Origin: Phycomyces nitens | Lineage: Eukaryota > Mucoromycota > Mucoromycetes > Mucorales > Phycomycetaceae | DNA length: 64,000 nt | NCBI GenBank assembly: GCA_022702545.1 | Contig: JAHRBC010000001.1 | Coordinates: 9,052,001-9,116,000 of the forward strand | Direction of reading: 5' to 3' | Shown here: piece by piece, positions 60,217 through 64,000 of the stretch | Numbering within the stretch: position 1 is the first letter of the stretch | How the letters are laid out: every line of letters starts with the position of its first letter | The notes under the pieces: generated by a model | What the model saw: the letters and a program-made list of their open reading frames with translations, nothing else | The model's database searches: none | Told to the model about the DNA's origin: nothing | Program-made: the position numbers and the translations under genes

Positions 60217-63109
60217 GGTTTGCTTCTTAGAATGAATTCGATAAAATAGACGAACCACCACGTATAAAACAAAATCTTGTCCAACATACTTTAAATGGCG
60301 AGATATATCCAGCATCAAGGGATTGATCAACTTCATTTGGAATATTTTGATGCTGTTTGAATAGAGTGGTAGGCTGAACACTTATCCTTGAACGACCATC
60401 ACTCTAAAAATATATGTACATGTATTCCAAAGCAGAACCAGAGGCACTAGACTCAATATTGATATTCGCACTGTATTTTACACACAGGAAACGGATATGG
60501 GAAACCACCCATCGGCTATCCAGATCTATCTTCAATTGTTCCTCTTCAAAAAGGTTTTAAGAAACCGCTTTTTAAACTGGCTATTTTTCCATCCATCGTA
60601 TTTCTGCATACATTCTGATATATCAGTGTCTCAGTGAGACGGCAGATGTTTGTCATTATTATGGATAATCGATAGAATGTGCGCATGTGGGAGCACCATA
60701 TTCCAGAATTCAATGATATACGTATATATGAATGCCTTGCCCTTTTCAAGAATGCTATTTTTGTGAGATTGTCCACAAGTCCCTTTAGCTTCATGTTAAA
60801 AACACGGGAGCAAATGTTAGAAAAGTCACTGGGTTTTGTCCAACCAAAATAAAACTAACAATTCTCGGTCAAGTTGGATTGCAAGTGAAAGTGATAAAGA
60901 CGCCAGGTTTTTAAAAAAAGTAGCATATAACGCTCATTGCACCCTGATAAAGCTGCTGCATATGGTATGGGTTTCCAAGAAGAAGAAGAACAGTTTGTCG
61001 ACCAGAATTTTCTAGATATTTGTCATTGGGATTCATGGCATTCTAAACTCCATTGTATAGATCTACTCATAGTTTTGGTTGCTTGTTCCAAAATTGAGTG
61101 TGTTATGCTCAAATTTTGCCTATATCAAAAACCAATTGTTATAAAGTCTGGATAGTACATGGGCGACTTTAATACGATTGCATAACAATTACATTATTTC
61201 CTGATGGTGAATTTGAATTGAAGGTCTAGCCATCTCCTCCATGAAAAAGTAGAAAGACACAATGCAGAGCGTCATAAGATCAATAATACTCTCTGTTTGA
61301 GTGGAAATTGGTCTTGGTATGCAATATAATATCCCCAGGAATACCGGATCAATTGTTCATTATCAAGGCAGCTACCCTCTAGACAGTTGGAAACATTATC
61401 TATGATCTTGATTTTTTACAAAGTGCAAAGCGGTTTGTTGAATGGCCATTTGTTTTGAGAGATTTGATTCATGGATCTAAATAATGGCAAAAATTGATTG
61501 GTTTCCATAACAACAAACAGGGTTTTCTCCAAAATCTTCCTTTTAGGATTCGAGGCATTATGGTGCCTTTGATCTAATTGAGGGTTTGAAATCTCAGGTT
61601 CATTCATGGGAGCAATTGATCTTATCCCGTGACAGATTATTCTATAAATCCCAAAGTTGTGGGTATTAGCATCATTAGTTGCAACTCTGCTATCAATATT
61701 TGCTTCCCAATAAAGTGAGCTCATTGCACTATTGTATCTTTTGATGTATAGAGTCTTTGCCAGCTGGTGTAGTACTTTCAAAAGGTTCTTATGAGTTAAA
61801 CAAGTAAAGAAGAAGAAAAATGAGCTTTCGTTGACTACAATATACAGAGAACCATGGATTGGTGAGTGAAGATTCTTTTCATTGATCCGTATCACTGCAT
61901 CACAAAATTGGCTCTTTAACATTCATCTTTTCTCTAAAGTTGTGGCGAGTCTGGCAATATTATGGAGACTATTGATTGACTCTGCGACCAATTGTCCTAT
62001 TTCTCTGGTTATTAGAGCATTGGATACTGGGGTTAATTGTAGACAGTATGTATAGATCTGCACATACGATAATGTTCAATGATATATAGTGGTAGTGTTT
62101 GATGCTGTGTTGATTAGTCAAGTTTGGCTACAAATATGTTATTATATATCCCAGAATTTTGGTTATTTGGACACCTCCCTGTCCTTGAGGTATCCTTATG
62201 CTTGAGATTCTTTCTTTATTTTTGCCTCTTGAGCTATTTTCACCGCAGATGCCGTTCTGTATGCCTTTAAAGCTCCCGAAAAATCAGGAGTAAGTATATC
62301 AGTTGTTATTTACAAGGCCAGTGGCTGCAGGGGTCGAGATGCGAGTTTTTCAGCTTAATTAGCCGAAATACCGCAACCTTGATTGTGCGGCATATCGCAT
62401 AAAGTGAAGATTGTGGTTGGCACCATGAAATCTGAGCAGGATTCCTCGTGAGATTCGCATTTAAGCATAGACATACTTGCATTTCCAAAACCAGATACCG
62501 ATTGTCGCAACGCACTCATGCAGATGTGCATGTTTTATGATGCAGAGAACTTGATGGATTGCAAGAATCGATTTACTTTATGATAAGATCTTTACCATCA
62601 CTGGATGAATCCTCTCGACGTACTGATTCTTTTTTTTTCTCAGGAATTTCAGGACGGCCACATTTGTATTATTGTCGACTTTCTTTTTCTTTTTATATCA
62701 GTGTGGATCTCATTGTGCAAATGTCTGCGTTGGGATTCACTATTAAAAAACAGTGTGATTTCACTTTGGGATATGCCGATTGAAAAAAAAGAGTACAAGA
62801 CTCGAAATAATATTTCTGTTTGATTGGCATGTAATAATGCAATCGAGAGCATAGTCTAGTCGCTGGTATGTATTACTCAGCCACACAACATCACTAGATA
62901 AATAAATAATTTAAAAAAAAAAGAATGGGTCTTTACTAGAAAGTAGCTGTATCTGGATATTTTTGCGTATTAGCTGTGGTTAACCAAAAAAACAAAAAAC
63001 AAAAAAAAACAATATTTTGAGTTTTAAGAATTACGATATATAATAATTTCCAGAGTGTCATTTTGCAAAATATAGACTTGATGATTCTGATTGGCCGGCT
63101 AAATTACAT
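60217..63109. other. Transposon-derived interval, no intact gene
   Basis: Short frames on both strands. The longest is a 168-codon minus-strand frame at 61416..61922 with a phenylalanine run encoded by simple sequence; I cannot assign it. A poly-A/T-rich stretch occurs near 62995-63010. The GC-richer patch at about 62325-62520 differs in composition from its surroundings and may be a separate insertion. Confidence 0.4.
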
Positions 63110-63156
63110 ATGATTGGCCAGCTATATCGATTTCTATTGGTCGACAATTGCTTGTT
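63110..63156. repeat. Right inverted repeat with CCAAT motifs
   Basis: The reverse complement reads ACAAGCAATTGTCGACCAAT, then AGAAATCGATATAGCTGGCC and AATCA, parallel to the left copy at 59462..59510 with the same 15-bp gap between CCAATA and GGCCAATCA. A further GGCCAATCAGAAT copy (reverse complement, about 63086-63098) matches the left copy over 13 bp. Confidence 0.5.
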
Positions 63157-63303
63157 AAAAATAAAAATAAAAATAAAAAAGAAGGTCAAAGAACGATTTT
63201 GTTGTTACTATCACGCTTTTGGCTTTTGCTGTGTTATAATATACTGGAGAATAGTGAAAGGTCCTCTTTACAGTCATATACATATTTATTTATTGTGATT
63301 GAT

Positions 63304-64000
63304 TTAAAGAATCTCTTCTCCCTCTTCTGCACTCTCACTTGCCCTTGAGGAGATTGCGGAATCATGTCCAAGGCAGATTGCTTCATCTTCTTTTGGTGAC
63401 TCTGACTTTGATGACTGAGTCCAGCTCATGACCGTCATTCGCCGAAGTGCTCTTGTCCATCCATTGTCGTTATTTGTGGCGGGATTCACAGTCGCCGGGG
63501 GCACTTCTGGCTTAGGAGACGACATCCAGGATGATATTGTGCTTCTTCTTGGCCTGTTTGTGATTGGGACGACTGGAGCTGCTACGACTGGCTCGGGCAT
63601 AACTGGCTCTTCAGGCTCGGTTGGGCTGTCGTCAATATTCAATACGTCCACCAATTGGTTATTATCAACAATCTTGAGCAAGATCTTGTTCATGTATAGT
63701 GTCAATGCCTTGTTGGCCTCTTGCAGAGTCTTGACTTCCTCTGTCAATTCTAAACACATATGAATATCTTATCTGATCCCACAATCGAAACTTACTCTTC
63801 ACTTGGGCTTGGTTAGCATCTGTATCCTGACTTACGACCAGCTGTAGCTCGGCTGCTAAACTGGTAGGATTGGCTGTTTGTGACGGCTCTTCTGGTTCTA
63901 CGCCCTATTGAAAATATAATGGTTTAGATTCTGGGAGACCAAAGAATGTTGCCTATTATTATTATTATTATTATTATTACCTTGAATATGCCTGTCATGG
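63304..64000 (-). CDS. Coiled-coil protein, 3' part only (runs off the window)
   Basis: Three exons on the minus strand: 64000..63981 (incomplete; reading TGIFK), 63904..63796 and 63749..63304, with introns of 76 and 46 nt. The readable part starts GVEPEEPSQT, continues as coiled coil (LAAELQLVVSQDTDANQAQV, KKLTEEVKTLQEANKALTLY, MNKILLKIVDN), then an acidic and Pro/Val-rich linker (DDSPTEPEEPVMPEPVV), a Ser-rich basic segment (NRPRRSTISSWMSS) and an acidic end (SAEEGEEIL). The 'NKALTLYMNKIL' coiled-coil element recalls fungal vesicle-trafficking coiled-coil proteins, but I cannot name the family with confidence. The 5' end lies outside the window. Confidence 0.65.

Noticed and set aside
61416..61922. 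A 168-codon minus-strand frame considered as a reverse-transcriptase piece
   Set aside because: No RT motif (such as xxDD) or endonuclease signature could be found, and part of it is a poly-Phe simple-sequence translation. It was left unassigned.

Overview
The window is AT-rich fungal nuclear DNA. Short GT-AG introns (mostly 45-140 nt), TATA-rich intergenic DNA, a DASH-type cryptochrome, a UFM1-ligase homologue, an SHO1-like sensor, an NTE1 phospholipase, large intronless F-box/LRR genes and relics of Tc1/mariner and IS630-like (DDE_3) transposons all point to an early-diverging fungus. A Mucoromycota (Mucorales) genome fits best. This is inference from gene content; no database was searched.

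Layout. 0-3.4 kb: a membrane/coiled-coil protein and a HAD 'Swiss Army Knife' RNA-repair-like protein. 3.4-9.4 kb: gene-poor DNA with a 278-bp MITE-like element and a very long, almost perfect palindrome (arms about 925 bp, 69-bp spacer) that abuts a truncated Tc1-like transposase relic. 9.5-15 kb: two tandem F-box paralogues. 15.6-16.8 kb: a dead DDE_3 transposase. 18.6 kb: a small secreted protein with two tandem CS-alpha-beta (defensin-type) cysteine modules. 20-25 kb: a four-TM MARVEL-like protein, ribosomal protein uL16 (RPL10) and a coiled-coil/proline-rich protein. 25.8-29.1 kb: a seven-exon aldo-keto reductase and a DASH cryptochrome whose upstream region holds eight CGAT motifs in 55 bp. 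29.4-36 kb: Tc1 relic, gene-poor DNA, one small gene. 36-38.8 kb: an SHO1-like four-TM sensor whose reading frame ends without an SH3 domain, plus an isolated SH3-like fragment 1.8 kb downstream. 39.2-47.8 kb: UFL1 and NTE1 in tail-to-tail orientation. 48-56.9 kb: a secreted proline-rich repeat protein, an HMG-box factor, a PIAS/SIZ-type SUMO ligase, a PRELI/UPS lipid-transfer protein and a GT62 mannosyltransferase. 58.4-64 kb: a low-complexity protein, a transposon-rich 3.7-kb interval bracketed by inverted CCAAT-bearing repeats, and the 3' part of a coiled-coil protein that runs off the window.

The genes are not a co-functional cluster. They are a normal mixture of housekeeping, membrane/ER lipid, protein-modifier (UFM1, SUMO, F-box/ubiquitin) and environmental-response (light, osmotic) genes separated by transposon-derived DNA. 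The points most worth following are the fungal UFL1 (UFMylation is missing from the well-studied yeasts), the double defensin-like peptide, the long palindrome, the CGAT cluster before the cryptochrome, and the apparently split SHO1. Exon joins were worked out by hand from splice-site consensus, reading phase and family similarity, and are predictions.
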